Origin: an uncultured Clostridium sp.
GTDB lineage: Bacteria; Bacillota; Clostridia; TANB77; CAG-465
Length of the DNA: 14,722 nt
Direction: 5' to 3'
Assembly (NCBI GenBank): GCA_900554875.1
Contig: USJA01000013.1
Coordinates: 1-14,722 of the forward strand
Shown here: positions 5,912 to 13,872 of the stretch, piece after piece
Numbering within the stretch: the stretch's first letter is position 1
Layout: each line of letters starts with the position of its first letter
Notes under the pieces: generated by a model
Seen by the model: only the letters and a program-made list of their open reading frames with translations
Databases searched by the model: none
What the model was told of the DNA's origin: nothing
Translations under genes and position numbers: made by a program

Positions 5912-7627
5912 TTACATTTTTTCTGGAGTTTCTATTCCTAAAATAGAAAGTCCTTTTTTTATTACCAATCCCGTACAATAAACTAGAATGCATCTTGCTT
6001 CTTTTAATTTTTCATTATCAACTATAACTTGATTATTATTATAGAATCTTGAAAATTTCGATGACACATCTATTAAATACCTTGCTAAAATAGATGGCTC
6101 ATATTCTTCTGCCGCTCTTTTTATAACATCAGAGAACTTATCTAAATCTTTTACTAAATCTATTTCATCTTCAGACTTTAAAAGATCATAATTAACATTA
6201 TCTTTATTTATATCATTAATATTAAAACCAGCTTTATTCAAAATTGACCTTGTCCTTACATATGTATATTGTACATATGGTCCTGTTTCACCGTCAAATC
6301 TTAATATTTCATCTAAATCAAAAACTACATCTTTAATTTTATTTGTTTTTAAATCATTGAAAACAACAGCACCTATTCCAACTTGTTTTGCCACTTCATC
6401 TTTATTTTCAAGTTGTGAATTTTTTTGCAATAAAATATCTGATGCTTTTTTTATTGCACTTTCTAATAAATCTTGTAAATATATGACTGTTCCTTCACGT
6501 GTAGACATTTTACCTGTTTTTAACCTTACCATTCCATATGGAACATGTGCTAATCCTTTTGTATACTTTTCATCTACTATGTATTTTGCAACTTGAAATA
6601 ATTGCTTAAAATGATGAATTTGTTCATATGATGTTACATAAATAGATTTAACATAATCATATGTTCTTGACCTATCAAGTATTGCTGCAAGATCACGTGT
6701 TGCATAAATGGTAGATCCATTAGATTTTACAATTATGCAAGGAGGTTCATTTTCTCCAAGCATTACAACTTTTGCACCTTGACTTTCAACAAGTACTCCC
6801 TTTTTTTCTAAAATATCAATTACTTCTTGCATTTTGTCATTATAATATGCTTCACCATTATATGAATCAAATTTACAACCAAGCAAATCATATGTTTTAT
6901 TATATTCTTTTAAAGAAAGCTCTCTAAAGTACTTCCAAAGTTTTATATACTCTTCATTTCCTTCTTCTAACTTTTTAAAATTTTCTCTTGCCATATCCAT
7001 TACTTTTTCGTCATCTTTTGCAAGATTATTTGCCCTTACATACATATCAGACAATGAATGTAGAGGATCTTTTGAAATATCATATTCATCCTTAAATCTT
7101 TTATATCCCTCTATTACAAGACCGAATTGTCTTCCCCAATCTCCAAGATAATTTATACTTATGCTATTAAATCCAAGTTCTTTATATAAATTGCTTATTG
7201 CTCTACCAATTATAGTTGTCCTTAAATGACCTAGATGGAAAGGTTTTGCTATATTTGGTGAAGAATAATCTATGCATACATTTTGATTTTTTCCAATATT
7301 TACAAATCCATATTTTTCTTTTTCTTCACAAATTATATTTAAAACACTATTTACAACATTAGAGCTATTAGTGTAAAAGTTAAGATAACCATTTACAACC
7401 TCAACCCTACTTATTTCATCTGGTAATTCTATTTTTTCCTTTATGTTATTTGCAATATTTATAGGTGAATTTCTAACTACTTTTGCAAGATTAAAACATG
7501 GATAAGCAAAATCTCCATTTTTCTTATCTTTTGGGACTTCAATTTTATTAAATATTTCATCTACACTTATCTTAGTATTTAATGAATTTTTTATGCATTC
7601 AGCTATTTTTTCCTTTATTTCTTCCAT
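5912..7627 (-). CDS. argS: Arginyl-tRNA synthetase (class I)
   Basis: ArgS charges tRNA-Arg with arginine using ATP. The HIGH-type signature is HLGH (131-134, in AKPFHLGHLRTT), and the KMSK-type loop is KMSTREG (373-379). The order is an N-terminal tRNA-binding (Add-1) domain, a catalytic Rossmann domain with YLGDWGRQFG, and a helical C-terminal anticodon-binding domain of DALR type ending near the last residue. The 571-residue length fits the family. The start at 7627 is 8 bases after the stop of the RNHCP gene. The best SD (GGGAG) is about 13 bases away, inside that gene's last codons, which suggests translational coupling. There is no T-box leader next to argS; any amino-acid control would have to act at the operon promoter. 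Confidence 0.97.
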   Translation of the reverse strand: MEEIKEKIAECIKNSLNTKISVDEIFNKIEVPKDKKNGDFAYPCFNLAKVVRNSPINIANNIKEKIELPDEISRVEVVNGYLNFYTNSSNVVNSVLNIICEEKEKYGFVNIGKNQNVCIDYSSPNIAKPFHLGHLRTTIIGRAISNLYKELGFNSISINYLGDWGRQFGLVIEGYKRFKDEYDISKDPLHSLSDMYVRANNLAKDDEKVMDMARENFKKLEEGNEEYIKLWKYFRELSLKEYNKTYDLLGCKFDSYNGEAYYNDKMQEVIDILEKKGVLVESQGAKVVMLGENEPPCIIVKSNGSTIYATRDLAAILDRSRTYDYVKSIYVTSYEQIHHFKQLFQVAKYIVDEKYTKGLAHVPYGMVRLKTGKMSTREGTVIYLQDLLESAIKKASDILLQKNSQLENKDEVAKQVGIGAVVFNDLKTNKIKDVVFDLDEILRFDGETGPYVQYTYVRTRSILNKAGFNINDINKDNVNYDLLKSEDEIDLVKDLDKFSDVIKRAAEEYEPSILARYLIDVSSKFSRFYNNNQVIVDNEKLKEARCILVYCTGLVIKKGLSILGIETPEKM

Positions 7628-7635
7628 ATCAACAA

Positions 7636-7947
7636 TTACACTCCCATCGAATATTTTTTTATTATTTTATATATTTCATCTCTGTTATCATCTTTAGCTA
7701 CTATGTTTTTTACAATGCTCCCACATTTTTTGCATTTATACACAATAACCTCACCCTTTTTGGTATTTAACTCAACATTTATAGGTACAAGTACACCTTT
7801 ACACTCATTTTTTCTATCCCCTGGTGTTATATCAACATGAAGTGAATACAAACAGTGATTACAATGATCACGAGATGTATATTCTAATTTTTTTACTTCA
7901 TTATTACAATTTATACATGTAAAACTATTATCATTTTTTACAAACAT
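7636..7947 (-). CDS. RNHCP-domain zinc-binding protein
   Basis: The 103-residue protein has three cysteine pairs typical of the RNHCP domain family: CINC (11-14), the name-giving motif here RDHCNHC (26-32), and CKKC (72-75), plus Cys49. This implies one or two zinc-ribbon folds. The following LHVDITPGDRKNECKG is also characteristic of the family. Its biochemical role is not established; nucleic acid or protein binding is a reasonable guess. AGGAG lies 8 bases before the ATG. It lies 8 bases upstream of argS and is almost certainly in one operon with it, which hints at a translation-related role. Confidence 0.88.
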   Translation of the reverse strand: MFVKNDNSFTCINCNNEVKKLEYTSRDHCNHCLYSLHVDITPGDRKNECKGVLVPINVELNTKKGEVIVYKCKKCGSIVKNIVAKDDNRDEIYKIIKKYSMGV

Positions 7948-7970
7948 ATTTTATCTCCTAAACAAGATAT

Positions 7971-7999
7971 ATTTTACAATATTTTTTATGTAATTGCAA
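7971..7999 (-). promoter_or_regulatory. Likely promoter of the RNHCP-argS operon
   Basis: TTGCAA (7994-7999) and TAAAAT (7971-7976) on the minus strand with a 17-base spacer, located just after the terminator of the nucleoside kinase gene. The inferred start point is near 7964, giving a leader of about 17 bases. Confidence 0.55.
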
Positions 8000-8001
8000 G
8001 C

Positions 8002-8028
8002 AAAAAAAGAGAGAAGCCCTCTCTTTTT
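8002..8028 (-). terminator. Intrinsic terminator of the nucleoside kinase gene
   Basis: A 10-bp stem (aaaaagagag 8004-8013 / ctctcttttt 8019-8028) with a 5-base loop. On the minus strand it ends in a run of seven T residues. Its 5' arm overlaps the stop codon. Confidence 0.9.
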
Positions 8029-9673
8029 ATCTATTAAAGCATCCATTTCCTATAAATTCACGAATTATAGAATTAATTGGAATATTTCCTGTTTCAAGTG
8101 GAGTGAAATTATTTAAATATGCGTAAAGTCTTCTAGCTTCCGAATAGTATTTACTGCTATTTTCAACTTGTAATAAAAGTGGTTGAGCAAATGTTTTCAT
8201 AACACTTGGTTCATAATTTAAACTTGAATTATATATGAAATCTGCATCATCGACGAATGGAAAAATGTATTCTTCCTCTCCCTTTTTCACATTTCCCCAT
8301 AGTTCAAATGTCTTATCCACACTATGTCCGCGAGTAGTATAATCTCTTACCATACGCCTTAAAAATCTTGAATCCGAAGATGAAATTTTTGTATATCCGT
8401 CTATATTTAATGTTGTTATAGGTGCAATGTATATCTTATATTTGCTTTCATCTGGTGTAAATTTAGTAAGGATTGGATTTAAAGCATGTATTCCCTCTAT
8501 AATCATGATATCATTTTTTTGCAGTTTTAAAAATTTACCATTATATCTTTTTGTTCCTACAACAAAGTCAAATTCTGGTAATTCTACAGTCTTTCCATCA
8601 ATTAAATCTTTCATTTGAGAATTAAATAATTCTATGTCAAGTGCATCTACAGTTTCAAAGTTATACTTTCCATCCTCACCAAGTGGAGTATCCTTACGTT
8701 CCTTAAAGTAATTATCCATTGATATTGTAATTGGATTATAACCTGTAAGTTTAAGTTGAACACCTAATTTTTGAGCGAACGTCGTTTTACCTGACGAAGA
8801 AGGCCCAGCAATCAGTATCATTTTTATATTTTTCCTGTTTTCAATATCTTGTACAAGTTCAACTAATTTTCTATCATGAATTGCTTCTGCAACCTGTATA
8901 ATATCATTTGTTTTCCCTTGTAATATATTTCTATTTAAATCTCCAATAGTGCTTATTCCAAATGTTTCATTTAATTTGTTAAATTCTGTATATGCATCAT
9001 ATAGTGAAACAGATTTTATTTCATCTTTTATATTTCCTTTATCATCTGGGAACATTAAAACAAGACCATCTTTATATCTTCTTAAATCGAATTTTTTTAT
9101 ATACCCAGTACTTGGAGCAAGAATTGTACTAAAATTATTATACATTCCATCGCAGAAATACATTGTTACATATGACTTTAGTTTATTATCTATATTCTTC
9201 AAAATATCCAAGTTATTAGCAGCTGTATATAACACAGTTGCTTCTTCTATTGGAACAACTTTTTTCGTTATAGGAAAATCTTTATCAATTATTTCCTGCA
9301 TTTTTCCCTTTATTTTTTTTATTTTTTCATCTGTTATATGAATATTATTTAGCATAAAATATTGATCTTTTTTTATTGTTGCAATAAACTCGACATCCGC
9401 ATCAGAAAAAAGTGACGTAAGTGCCATATATAATACCATTTTTAAAGTTCCTGAATATACTCTATATCCATCTGGTGAATTATATTTTACAAATTTTATA
9501 CAAGAATCCTTAACAAGTTCATAATTAAAATCTCTTAATTCATTATTTATGTTTAACGCAAGAATATCAGAAGTATCACTCTCTACCATATTTACAACAT
9601 CTATTACTTTTGTTTTATAAAAAACTTCTAAACTTCTTGTATCATCAAATGTAACCGTAATTTTATTATTCAT
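8027..9673 (-). CDS. Nucleoside (uridine-type) kinase with N-terminal TGS/ThrRS-like domains
   Basis: The 548-residue protein is the clostridial fusion type. The N-terminal beta-rich TGS-like segment is about 1-65, and a ThrRS second-additional-domain-like region is about 70-250. The C-terminal third is a phosphoribulokinase/uridine kinase domain with P-loop GPSSSGKTT (about 290-298), followed by ISMDNYFK and IIEGIHALNP as in Udk. The probable reaction is ATP-dependent phosphorylation of uridine or cytidine in salvage; substrate specificity of this fused family is not certain from sequence. The ATG at 9673 has GGGG 9 bases upstream; the TTG at 9682 abuts that SD and is rejected. The rho terminator ends just upstream of the SD. 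Confidence 0.88.
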   Translation of the reverse strand: MNNKITVTFDDTRSLEVFYKTKVIDVVNMVESDTSDILALNINNELRDFNYELVKDSCIKFVKYNSPDGYRVYSGTLKMVLYMALTSLFSDADVEFIATIKKDQYFMLNNIHITDEKIKKIKGKMQEIIDKDFPITKKVVPIEEATVLYTAANNLDILKNIDNKLKSYVTMYFCDGMYNNFSTILAPSTGYIKKFDLRRYKDGLVLMFPDDKGNIKDEIKSVSLYDAYTEFNKLNETFGISTIGDLNRNILQGKTNDIIQVAEAIHDRKLVELVQDIENRKNIKMILIAGPSSSGKTTFAQKLGVQLKLTGYNPITISMDNYFKERKDTPLGEDGKYNFETVDALDIELFNSQMKDLIDGKTVELPEFDFVVGTKRYNGKFLKLQKNDIMIIEGIHALNPILTKFTPDESKYKIYIAPITTLNIDGYTKISSSDSRFLRRMVRDYTTRGHSVDKTFELWGNVKKGEEEYIFPFVDDADFIYNSSLNYEPSVMKTFAQPLLLQVENSSKYYSEARRLYAYLNNFTPLETGNIPINSIIREFIGNGCFNR

Positions 9674-9688
9674 AAATATCAACCCCTC

Positions 9689-9715
9689 AAAAAAGTGCTC
9701 ATTAAAGCACTTTTT
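9689..9715 (-). terminator. Intrinsic terminator after rho, abutting the kinase SD
   Basis: A 10-bp stem (aaaaagtgct 9690-9699 / agcacttttt 9706-9715) with a 6-base loop. On the minus strand its T tract runs TTTTTTGAGGGG, so the SD of the nucleoside kinase gene begins right after the T run. No promoter fits between them. Confidence 0.88.
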
Positions 9716-9741
9716 ATTTTATCATATAATTAAATTTTAAT

Positions 9742-11058
9742 CTACTTCTTTTTAATATTTTCAAGAAAAACTTTTATAAAATCTTTATTATTTTTTGTTT
9801 TAGTTAAAATATTAGTTATTTTTTCTATTATTTCTTGGTTTGAAAGACTGGAATTATTAGATGACATTAATTTTCTCATATATGTACTGCATTCATATTC
9901 TTCCTTTGATAGTAACAAATCATCACGTCTAGTACCTGATTTATATATATCAATTGATGGATAAATTCGTCTTTCTGAAAGTCTTCTATCCAAATGGAGT
10001 TCCATATTACCAGTTCCTTTAAATTCTTCAAATATAACATCATCCATCCTGCTTCCTGTTTCTACAAGAACAGTTCCTAATATTGTTAAGCTACCTCCGC
10101 TTTCAATATTTCTTGCTGCACCAAAGAATTTCTTTGGAAAATGTAAACAAGCAGGATCAATTCCCCCAGATAATGTTCTTCCGCTTGATTCAACTTCTAA
10201 ATTATTTGCCCTTGTAAGTCTTGTTAAGCTATCAAGTAAAATTACAACATCTTTGTTTTGTTCAACTAATCTTTTTGCTCTTTCTAAAACCATTTTTGAT
10301 ACTTTAATATGATGTTCTGGTGATTCATCAAAAGTAGAATGAATAACCTCCGCATTGATTGATCTTTCAATATCTGTAACTTCCTCAGGTCTCTCATCGA
10401 TTAGAAGTACCATAAGTTCAACTTCAGGATTATTTTGTAATATGCTATTTGCAATTTGTTTTAACATTGTAGTCTTTCCTGCCTTAGGTTGTGCAACTAT
10501 AAGTCCTCTTGTACCTTTACCAATAGGTGCAATCAAGTCTATCATTCTTGTTGCATAATTTTTACTTAAAGTCTCTAATTTTAACCTTTCTGATGGATAA
10601 ATAGGAACCAAAGATTCAAAAGGTTTCCTTTTTAACGCAATTTCAAGCCTATCTCCATTTATTGCCTCAACATATATAAGGGATGGAAATTTGTTTTGAG
10701 GATCAGTTGTAAATCTCGCTATACCCTTTAACATATCACCTGTATTTAATCTAAATCTTCTAATTTGAACTTGTGACACATAAATATCTTTATTTCCAGG
10801 TAAGTAATTATCGCTTCTTAAAAATCCATACCCATCTGGCATTACTTCAAGTATTCCCTCAGCAATGTAATCAGTTTCAGGATTTTCAATTTGCATTTTC
10901 ATTTTATTGTCAAGCTCATTTGTTCCTTCAAGATGTTTTATTATCTCTTCTATTAAATATTCTTTTTTTAATCTTTCATATCCATCTAACTGTAATTTTT
11001 TTGCAAGCTCTCTTAATTCAGTTAGTGTACTTTTCTTTAAACTTTCCTTTGTGTACAT
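9742..11058 (-). CDS. rho: Transcription termination factor Rho
   Basis: Rho is a hexameric RNA-DNA helicase that ends transcription at untranslated RNA. The order is an N-terminal Rho_N helical domain (STLTELRELAKKLQL), a cold-shock RNA-binding domain (about 62-135, with DGYGFLRS and DIYVSQVQIRRF), then a RecA-type ATPase. Walker A is AQPKAGKTT (about 189-197), the catalytic-glutamate region is IDERPEEVTD (220-229), and Walker B is ILLDSLTRLTRA (Asp276). The 438-residue length is close to E. coli (419), with no large insertion in the N-terminal domain. GGAG lies 8 bases before the ATG and touches the rimO stop codon 12 bases upstream. It is therefore the second gene of a rimO-rho operon, and a terminator follows. 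Confidence 0.97.
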   Translation of the reverse strand: MYTKESLKKSTLTELRELAKKLQLDGYERLKKEYLIEEIIKHLEGTNELDNKMKMQIENPETDYIAEGILEVMPDGYGFLRSDNYLPGNKDIYVSQVQIRRFRLNTGDMLKGIARFTTDPQNKFPSLIYVEAINGDRLEIALKRKPFESLVPIYPSERLKLETLSKNYATRMIDLIAPIGKGTRGLIVAQPKAGKTTMLKQIANSILQNNPEVELMVLLIDERPEEVTDIERSINAEVIHSTFDESPEHHIKVSKMVLERAKRLVEQNKDVVILLDSLTRLTRANNLEVESSGRTLSGGIDPACLHFPKKFFGAARNIESGGSLTILGTVLVETGSRMDDVIFEEFKGTGNMELHLDRRLSERRIYPSIDIYKSGTRRDDLLLSKEEYECSTYMRKLMSSNNSSLSNQEIIEKITNILTKTKNNKDFIKVFLENIKKK

Positions 11059-11070
11059 ATTATATCTCCT

Positions 11071-12381
11071 TTACATTACTTCAGCAAACAAGTCATAATC
11101 ATTGCAATCTATAATTTTTACCTTTGCATATTCTCCAACGATAACTTTATCTGCACTTTTTTCATCTATTTTTATATATATTCTTCCATCAACGTCAGGT
11201 GCTTCAGCATATGACCTGCATACAAAATATTCATCATCAGCAGATACATTTTCAACAATTACTTCATATTCTTTTCCAATTCTTTTTTTATTACATTCAA
11301 GTGAAATATGTTTTTGTACTTCAAAGATATCTTTTAGTCTTTCTGATTTTACTTCTTCTGAAATTTGGTCTTCAAAATTAAATGATGCTGTTCCTTCTTC
11401 TCTTGAATATGAAAAAGCTCCTAATCTATCAAATTTAAGATCAATTATTCCTTGTCTTAGTTGTTCATAATCGTTTTTTGTTTCTCCAGGAAATCCCACC
11501 ATAACTGTTGTTCTTATAACAGCATCGGGAATTAAGCTTCTTATTTTATTTATTGTGCTATATATTTTTTCTTTTGTATCATACCTATTCATTTTCTTTA
11601 GAATATTATTACTAATATGCTGAATTGGTAGATCAAAATATTTGCATACTTTAGGATTATTTGCCATTTCAGTTATTAGCTCATCAGAAGTTTCAAAAAT
11701 ATACATATACAATATTCTTATCCATTTTACTCCATCAATTTTAGACATTTTGTTTAAGAGTTCAGGTAATTTAAGTTTGCCATATATATCAAGTCCATAT
11801 TTTGAAGTATCTTGCGAAATAATACAAAATTCCTTTATTCCCTGTTTTGCTAAACTTTCTACTTCTTCTAAAATATCTTCCATTTTTCTACTTCTAAACT
11901 TACCTCTTATAAGGGGTATAGCACAATAACTACATCTATTATCACATCCATCTGATATTCTTATATATGCAAGTGGATAATCAGTTGAAATTACTCTATT
12001 ACAATATTCCAAATTATGATTTATAAGTTTAGCATTTAAAAAATTAGCTAGTATTTCATCTATTTTATTATATTCATCTACCCCTATGCACAAATCAACT
12101 TCAGGCATACTTTCTATTATTTCTTTTTTGTATCTTTTAGCAAGGCAGCCTGTAACAATTAATGCCTTACATCTTTTTTCTTTATAATCAGCCATCTCTA
12201 GTATAGTATCTATAGCCTCTTTTTTTGCAGATTCGATAAATCCACATGTATTTACAACAATTACATCTGCATCATCTGGATTATTTACAATACTATATCC
12301 TAACTCTTTAAATAAACCAAGTATCATTTCACTATCAACTTGATTTTTATTACAACCAAGTGTAACCATTCCAACATTCAT
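11071..12381 (-). CDS. rimO: Ribosomal protein S12 methylthiotransferase (radical SAM)
   Basis: RimO adds a methylthio group to a conserved aspartate of ribosomal protein S12. The N-terminal MTTase domain carries three cluster cysteines (Cys10 in TLGCNKNQVDSE, Cys46 in NTCGFIESAKKEAID, Cys79 in VTGCLAKRY). The radical SAM cluster is CxxxCxxC at 146-153 (DGCDNRCSYCAIPLIRG). A C-terminal TRAM domain spans roughly 370-436. GFIESAKKEAID and the DGCDNRC form point to RimO rather than MiaB or MtaB. The length of 436 residues is normal. AGGAGG lies 9 bases before the ATG. It leads the rimO-rho operon and has its own extended -10 promoter. Confidence 0.95.
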   Translation of the reverse strand: MNVGMVTLGCNKNQVDSEMILGLFKELGYSIVNNPDDADVIVVNTCGFIESAKKEAIDTILEMADYKEKRCKALIVTGCLAKRYKKEIIESMPEVDLCIGVDEYNKIDEILANFLNAKLINHNLEYCNRVISTDYPLAYIRISDGCDNRCSYCAIPLIRGKFRSRKMEDILEEVESLAKQGIKEFCIISQDTSKYGLDIYGKLKLPELLNKMSKIDGVKWIRILYMYIFETSDELITEMANNPKVCKYFDLPIQHISNNILKKMNRYDTKEKIYSTINKIRSLIPDAVIRTTVMVGFPGETKNDYEQLRQGIIDLKFDRLGAFSYSREEGTASFNFEDQISEEVKSERLKDIFEVQKHISLECNKKRIGKEYEVIVENVSADDEYFVCRSYAEAPDVDGRIYIKIDEKSADKVIVGEYAKVKIIDCNDYDLFAEVM

Positions 12382-12407
12382 AAATGTATTCCTCCTAGTT
12401 TACTCTA

Positions 12408-12436
12408 ATTATATCACAAAAAGTCAAAAAGTAAAA
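12408..12436 (-). promoter_or_regulatory. Extended -10 promoter of the rimO-rho operon
   Basis: On the minus strand TGATATAAT (TATAAT at 12408-12413, TGA at 12414-12416) with a weak -35, TTTTAC (12431-12436), 17 bases away. The inferred start near 12401 gives a leader of only about 20 bases, just enough for the AGGAGG site. Confidence 0.65.
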
Positions 12437-12506
12437 TAATTAATTACTATTTATCTAACTTTTACAATTATCGACAAAATTAGATATAGAAATTTATAGC
12501 TAAAAT

Positions 12507-12535
12507 TTGACTTTACATAATTTTTGTGATACAAT
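12507..12535 (+). promoter_or_regulatory. Sigma-A promoter for the 12607/12903 pair
   Basis: TTGACT (12507-12512), a 17-base spacer and TACAAT (12530-12535) preceded by TGA, an extended -10. The inferred start near 12542 gives a leader of about 65 bases. The promoter is divergent from that of rimO, with about 70 bases between the two -35 elements. Confidence 0.7.
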
Positions 12536-12557
12536 AGTATTGTATTTATTCGTAAAA

Positions 12558-12577
12558 TAAATGGTGATTGCCATTTA
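12558..12577 (+). other. Leader hairpin upstream of the 12607 gene
   Basis: Inverted repeat taaatgg / ccattta with a 6-base loop, inside the predicted leader and 14 bases before the SD. There is no T tract, so it is not a terminator. It could stabilise the mRNA or be a protein-binding operator, or be chance. Confidence 0.4.
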
Positions 12578-12606
12578 AAATATAATAATGAAGGAGGATA
12601 ACAACT

Positions 12607-12906
12607 ATGTTATCATACAGAAATCCAATAAAAATTGTTCCGTTAAACAAAGATTTTCGAAGGACATCATCTTCAGAACAGCCATCTTACTATTTGATAT
12701 TTTGCTATCAAAGAAATGGTAGACTAAAAGGAATAAAAATTGTAAAAGATGAAAATGAAAAATTGGTTGATTTTATTTCGGCTAGTGAAATAGAAAAATT
12801 AAATGTAGTTGCTTTCAAAAAGCAAATTGAAAGCGGCCATGAAGTATTATCAATAAAAGACAAAATTTTATATAATCTTTTATACAAGGAGGTATACTTA
12901 GAATGA
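12607..12906 (+). CDS. Unrecognised 99-residue protein, first of a coupled pair
   Basis: I do not recognise the family. The N-terminus is basic and polar (NPIKIVPLNKDFRRTSSSEQ), followed by a predicted beta-strand-rich core (YYLIFCYQRNGRLKGIKIV, LVDFISASEIEKLNVVAF) and a C-terminal helix. No signal peptide, membrane segment or metal motif is seen. It is a real gene: AAGGAGG 9 bases before the ATG, a promoter at 12507, and the last codons overlap the next start as ATGA. The LVDFISASEIEKLN stretch reads like a short regulatory or substrate-binding core, but this is only an impression. Confidence 0.72.
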   Translation: MLSYRNPIKIVPLNKDFRRTSSSEQPSYYLIFCYQRNGRLKGIKIVKDENEKLVDFISASEIEKLNVVAFKKQIESGHEVLSIKDKILYNLLYKEVYLE

Positions 12907-13199
12907 CAGATGAAATAACAAGAACCTTTTATTTTCGTTTCTATGACGAGTACCTATCAAAATCTTCTCTTATCTCTAGCGATGTTAATATAATTGTCAG
13001 AGAAATAACAAAAGGCAAAAAGAAATTAGTTAAAATTTATCAAATAACTCCATTTGGGAATTTTTTAATTAAAAGTTTTCAAAATTCAGAGTTAAGAGAT
13101 AAGATTCAACAAAATTCTTGTTATATAATGCCTGAAAGCATTAAAACAAGAAAAAACCTTGAAAGGGCAATTATATATATGATATATAATTGCAAGTAA
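12903..13199 (+). CDS. Unrecognised 98-residue protein, second of a coupled pair
   Basis: I do not recognise the family. The protein is basic, with a beta-rich start (TRTFYFRFYDEYL, DVNIIVREITKGKKKLVKIYQI) and a basic helical end (IKTRKNLERAIIYMIYNC). It has no membrane segment or metal-binding cysteine pair. Its ATG overlaps the stop of the 12607 gene (ATGA), and AAGGAGG lies 10 bases upstream within that gene, so the two are translationally coupled and probably act together. A bidirectional terminator follows 14 bases after the stop. A toxin-antitoxin or regulator-partner pair would fit the size and layout, but no catalytic or DNA-binding motif supports that. Confidence 0.7.
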   Translation: MTDEITRTFYFRFYDEYLSKSSLISSDVNIIVREITKGKKKLVKIYQITPFGNFLIKSFQNSELRDKIQQNSCYIMPESIKTRKNLERAIIYMIYNCK

Positions 13200-13202
13200 A
13201 AA

Positions 13203-13249
13203 TCAAAAAAAATAAAATACTAGGAATTAATTTTCCTAGTATTTTCTTA
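13203..13249. terminator. Bidirectional terminator between the small-protein pair and dpaB
   Basis: A perfect 13-bp stem (13214-13226 / 13233-13245) with a 6-base loop. On the plus strand it is followed by a T-rich tract to about 13257; on the minus strand by a long T run (13203-13213). It directly abuts the dpaB stop codon. Confidence 0.92.
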
Positions 13250-13831
13250 TTTTTTTGATAAAATTGGTTGAATTTGCTTACCATTTAATGCTTCTATTAA
13301 AGAATCTACTATGTAATTATAATCTAGCACTAAGGATTTTGGTTTTGCTATATAATCATCCTGACCAAATGGTACAAAATAGATATTCTTCATGTTAATT
13401 AATTTTGCAATATTTTGAAGACTTGCCCCAAGTCCATCATTGGTAGAAACACCAATTACAATAGGCTTGTTATTTCTTATATGTCCTTTTATCGCCATAA
13501 GCACAGGCGTATCAGTTATCCCATTTGCAAGTTTAGCTAAACTATTTCCTGTACATGGGCATATTAAAATTATATCAACTAAATTTTTAGGTCCAACTGG
13601 TTCAGCTTTTTGTATTGTATCAATTATACTATTTCCTGACTCTTCTTTTAACATTTTAATGTATTCTTCTTTTTTAAAAAATCTAGTATCTAAATTTTTT
13701 GTCATAAAAGAGATAATCGGATAAACATCTGCACCTTCAGCTTTTAAATTAGATATAACATTTTTTGTCTCGGAAAAATTACAAAACGATCCTGTTATAC
13801 CAAGCCCAACTTTTATACCTTCAAGTTTCAT
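13247..13831 (-). CDS. dpaB: Dipicolinate synthase subunit B (spore-specific)
   Basis: DpaB, also called SpoVFB, is the flavoprotein-fold subunit of dipicolinate synthase. With DpaA it makes dipicolinic acid from a lysine-pathway intermediate in the mother cell, for export into the forespore core. Characteristic stretches are GLGITGSFCNFSET (nucleotide/flavin site near the N-terminus), ILICPCTGNSLAKLANGITD and PIVIGVSTNDGLGAS. At 194 residues it is full length. The start at 13831 has GGAGG 7 bases upstream, inside an inverted repeat. DpaA usually lies directly upstream, but here that place is taken by lexA. A sigma-K-like promoter overlaps the gap. This gene marks the organism as a probable spore former. 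Confidence 0.93.
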   Translation of the reverse strand: MKLEGIKVGLGITGSFCNFSETKNVISNLKAEGADVYPIISFMTKNLDTRFFKKEEYIKMLKEESGNSIIDTIQKAEPVGPKNLVDIILICPCTGNSLAKLANGITDTPVLMAIKGHIRNNKPIVIGVSTNDGLGASLQNIAKLINMKNIYFVPFGQDDYIAKPKSLVLDYNYIVDSLIEALNGKQIQPILSKK

Positions 13832-13833
13832 AA

Positions 13834-13872
13834 AACCACCTCCGACTATAATATTTTATGTCAAAGGTGGTT
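13834..13872 (-). promoter_or_regulatory. Inverted repeat covering the dpaB SD
   Basis: In minus-strand RNA the arm AACCACCT (13865-13872), just after the lexA stop, pairs with AGGTGGTT (13834-13841) over 8 bp. The loop can pair further (gac/gtc, ata/tat). The 3' arm covers half of GGAGG and the spacer before the dpaB ATG. With only four T residues after it, the hairpin is a poor terminator but a plausible SD blocker in lexA read-through RNA. Confidence 0.6.

Noticed and set aside
7628..7970. T-box or other tRNA-responsive leader for argS
   Set aside because: argS follows another gene by 8 bases, and the operon leader is only about 17 bases long, too short for a T-box.
8949..9341. 130-residue open frame opposite the kinase gene
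   Set aside because: No SD, no domain, and the opposite strand is a clearly recognised conserved protein.
10773..11114. Plus-strand frame across the rho/rimO boundary
   Set aside because: It is antisense to two well-identified genes and has an unlikely composition.
12607..13199. Known toxin-antitoxin family
   Set aside because: Size and overlap fit, but neither protein shows a DNA-binding motif or a nuclease, kinase or PIN-type signature that I can identify.
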